Below, piece after piece: positions 62,825 to 64,000 of a stretch of DNA of 64,000 bases. The DNA is taken from positions 1,178,001 through 1,242,000 of the forward strand of contig NZ_JAVIWQ010000002.1 in NCBI RefSeq assembly GCF_034313965.1, written 5' to 3'. The DNA comes from Herbaspirillum sp. RTI4. GTDB lineage: Bacteria > Pseudomonadota > Gammaproteobacteria > Burkholderiales > Burkholderiaceae_D. Made by a program: the position numbers and the translations under genes. How positions within the stretch are numbered: the stretch's first letter is position 1; every line of letters starts with the position of its first letter. Under the pieces are notes generated by a model. It did no database searches and was not told the DNA's origin. It saw only the letters and a list, made by a program, of their open reading frames with translations.

Positions 62825-64000
62825 TCAAGTGGCAGGAAAGGCGGCGCACTCTGCGCGCATGCCTTCATTCTCTTCTCCCGATGAGAAAGCCATACTCGAG
62901 AAAGCCATACCCGTCGTGCCGCTCAAGCGGGTCTTGCAATCTGCGCGACAGTCGCCCATGCAATTGCAGATGGATTCGGATTTTCCCTCCAAGACTAGCC
63001 ACCGTTATGCCGACGGGGCGACGCAGTTCAAGGATCTGCATGCGGGAGCTATGCTTGCCGCTGGCAACCAGGCAGAGAGTAAGGAATGCGCCGAACACAA
63101 GTCCGCGCCTCATCTCCCGTCACCTCCCACCTGTCGCTTTATCCCCGGTCGTTATTTCGGAGTCGACAGTCGCTGGCGACTTCACGAGAGGGAAGGTCGG
63201 GAGTCCTATTGGGAGCATGACAGTGTCTTGGCTTGTAATTTTTTCCGCGAGCAGTCCAAAGTTCCGGCATCGGTTTCGCAGGCACAAAGTTCGGTGATTT
63301 TTTCAAAAGACTGGCATGCAGCGGCGGAAATGGATGCCTTGCCTGCACACCAGCGTCCGGCCGGGCATGTGGTGTCGACCGTTCCTATCGCCAAGGTGGG
63401 TAAACTTTTCAATCTGGACGTTCAGATCGATACCAGTGAAATCAGTCCGTCCGAACGGTATTTTCTGAAGCATGCTTACAACGCCATGTGGGATGTCAAG
63501 CTGCAACATCTGATCAAGGGCGCGGCGAACCAGCTATTTGATATCGTGGCGACTAACGGACAATCACATCGATTGGGGCAAAGCGCGCGCAGTGATGCGT
63601 CGATTGCCAGCAGGGCTATGGCCCTGGCGTATTCCGCCGGATATTGTGATGAATTTGCCAAAATAACCGGCGGCATTCTGAGAGCCGCCGGCATTCCTTC
63701 CACTGTCGGCGGCATCTATCAGCTCATGCTTGATGCTAATGGAGTCCTGTCAATCCACCCCTTGCACGCTTATACGCTGGTAGCCGATGTGGTCATGGCG
63801 GATGCCTGGCCGGTGCTGCCTTTTCCTGTCTTGTCCCGTTCTCAGGCGGGGTTTGATTATTTTGCCGCGACATTTCAAGAATATCTGCCGAACAGTCTTT
63901 ATCCGAGTCAGGTAAATGCGGATAACCTCAGGAGTGGACTGGCAGCGAAAGCGATGGTCGACGAGCTCTCTTTCCCCGTCGATTCTGGCGATATTCTTAA
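62811..64000 (+). CDS. Transglutaminase-like effector candidate (partial, runs off right edge)
   Basis: An open frame of at least 396 codons without a stop to the end of the window. The first about 130 residues look disordered (SARMPSFSSPDEKAILEKA). The later part has an ordered Cys-His-Asp sequence like a transglutaminase/cysteine-protease core: AYSAGYCDEFAKITGGIL (Cys), then IHPLHAYTLV (His) about 38 residues later and VMADAWPVLP (Asp) about 11 after that. No signal peptide. A 13-bp duplication (GAGAAAGCCATAC) lies near the start. The family is inferred from motif order only; type III HopX-like proteins share such a triad. Confidence 0.55.
   Translation, partial: MPMFNQVAGKAAHSARMPSFSSPDEKAILEKAIPVVPLKRVLQSARQSPMQLQMDSDFPSKTSHRYADGATQFKDLHAGAMLAAGNQAESKECAEHKSAPHLPSPPTCRFIPGRYFGVDSRWRLHEREGRESYWEHDSVLACNFFREQSKVPASVSQAQSSVIFSKDWHAAAEMDALPAHQRPAGHVVSTVPIAKVGKLFNLDVQIDTSEISPSERYFLKHAYNAMWDVKLQHLIKGAANQLFDIVATNGQSHRLGQSARSDASIASRAMALAYSAGYCDEFAKITGGILRAAGIPSTVGGIYQLMLDANGVLSIHPLHAYTLVADVVMADAWPVLPFPVLSRSQAGFDYFAATFQEYLPNSLYPSQVNADNLRSGLAAKAMVDELSFPVDSGDIL

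Overview
The window looks like a chromosomal segment of a Gram-negative betaproteobacterium, most likely order Burkholderiales and perhaps Oxalobacteraceae. This rests on gene families and arrangement (kdsD/kdsC, uvrA, an MFS gene and ssb in the same neighbourhood, hmgA-fahA-maiA, ugpBAEC, amn) and on a moderately high GC core; no rRNA or tRNA gene was seen to settle it. Most of the window is ordinary core and catabolic DNA. One AT-rich accessory island lies at about 34.8-42.8 kb, and two probable effector-like loci lie at 51.7-55.0 kb and 62.4-64.0 kb.

Layout: 0-5 kb holds LPS precursor genes (kdsC partial, kdsD), a PhyH-family dioxygenase and uvrA. 5.3-9.3 kb is a four-gene operon (ArnT-like GT39, GT2, GtrA-like, YdjC/ChbG-like deacetylase) whose content matches lipid A amino-sugar modification systems. 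9.5-10.7 kb is an MFS exporter. 10.9-16.8 kb is a homogentisate pathway unit (LysR regulator, AAHS-family transporter, hmgA, fahA, maiA). 17.0-20.9 kb is a complete bufferin-type metallophore module: an ECF sigma factor with an NrsF-like anti-sigma on one strand, and bufA-bufB-bufC-doxX on the other. 21-26 kb holds yjdM/phnA, ssb, a secreted TPR-CHAT protein and a small secreted protein. 26.4-30.8 kb is ugpB-A-E-C. 31.2-34.8 kb holds a chemoreceptor, a small secreted protein and a CapA-family protein.

34.8-45.6 kb, read on the minus strand, starts with an orphan vgrG and a LysM-muramidase-M23 effector with its putative immunity gene. Downstream lies a series of displaced, progressively decayed copies of the effector 3' part. 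Three of these are each followed by a diverged copy of the immunity gene; the most distal has none. 46-51.4 kb holds a HiPIP, then a MerR-folE-BLUF-TIGR02450-flavoprotein cluster that looks like a light/photo-oxidative response unit, then a zinc alcohol dehydrogenase. 51.7-64 kb holds a 1093-residue unrecognised protein, a DHA2 MFS exporter, a class III CoA-transferase, a VOC protein, a yybP-ykoY-type manganese riboswitch with a TMEM165/MntX-like exporter, periplasmic asparaginase, AMP nucleosidase, and an effector-like pair in which the second frame runs off the right edge.

Two features recur across the window. Many intergenic gaps carry short perfect tandem repeats with units of 10-12 bp, close to one helical turn. 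Convergent gene ends carry clear hairpin terminators. The best candidates for further work are the effector-immunity cassette array with its conserved start/stop overlaps, the bufferin module with two exact sigma-F-type promoter matches, and the transglutaminase-like open frame at the right edge.
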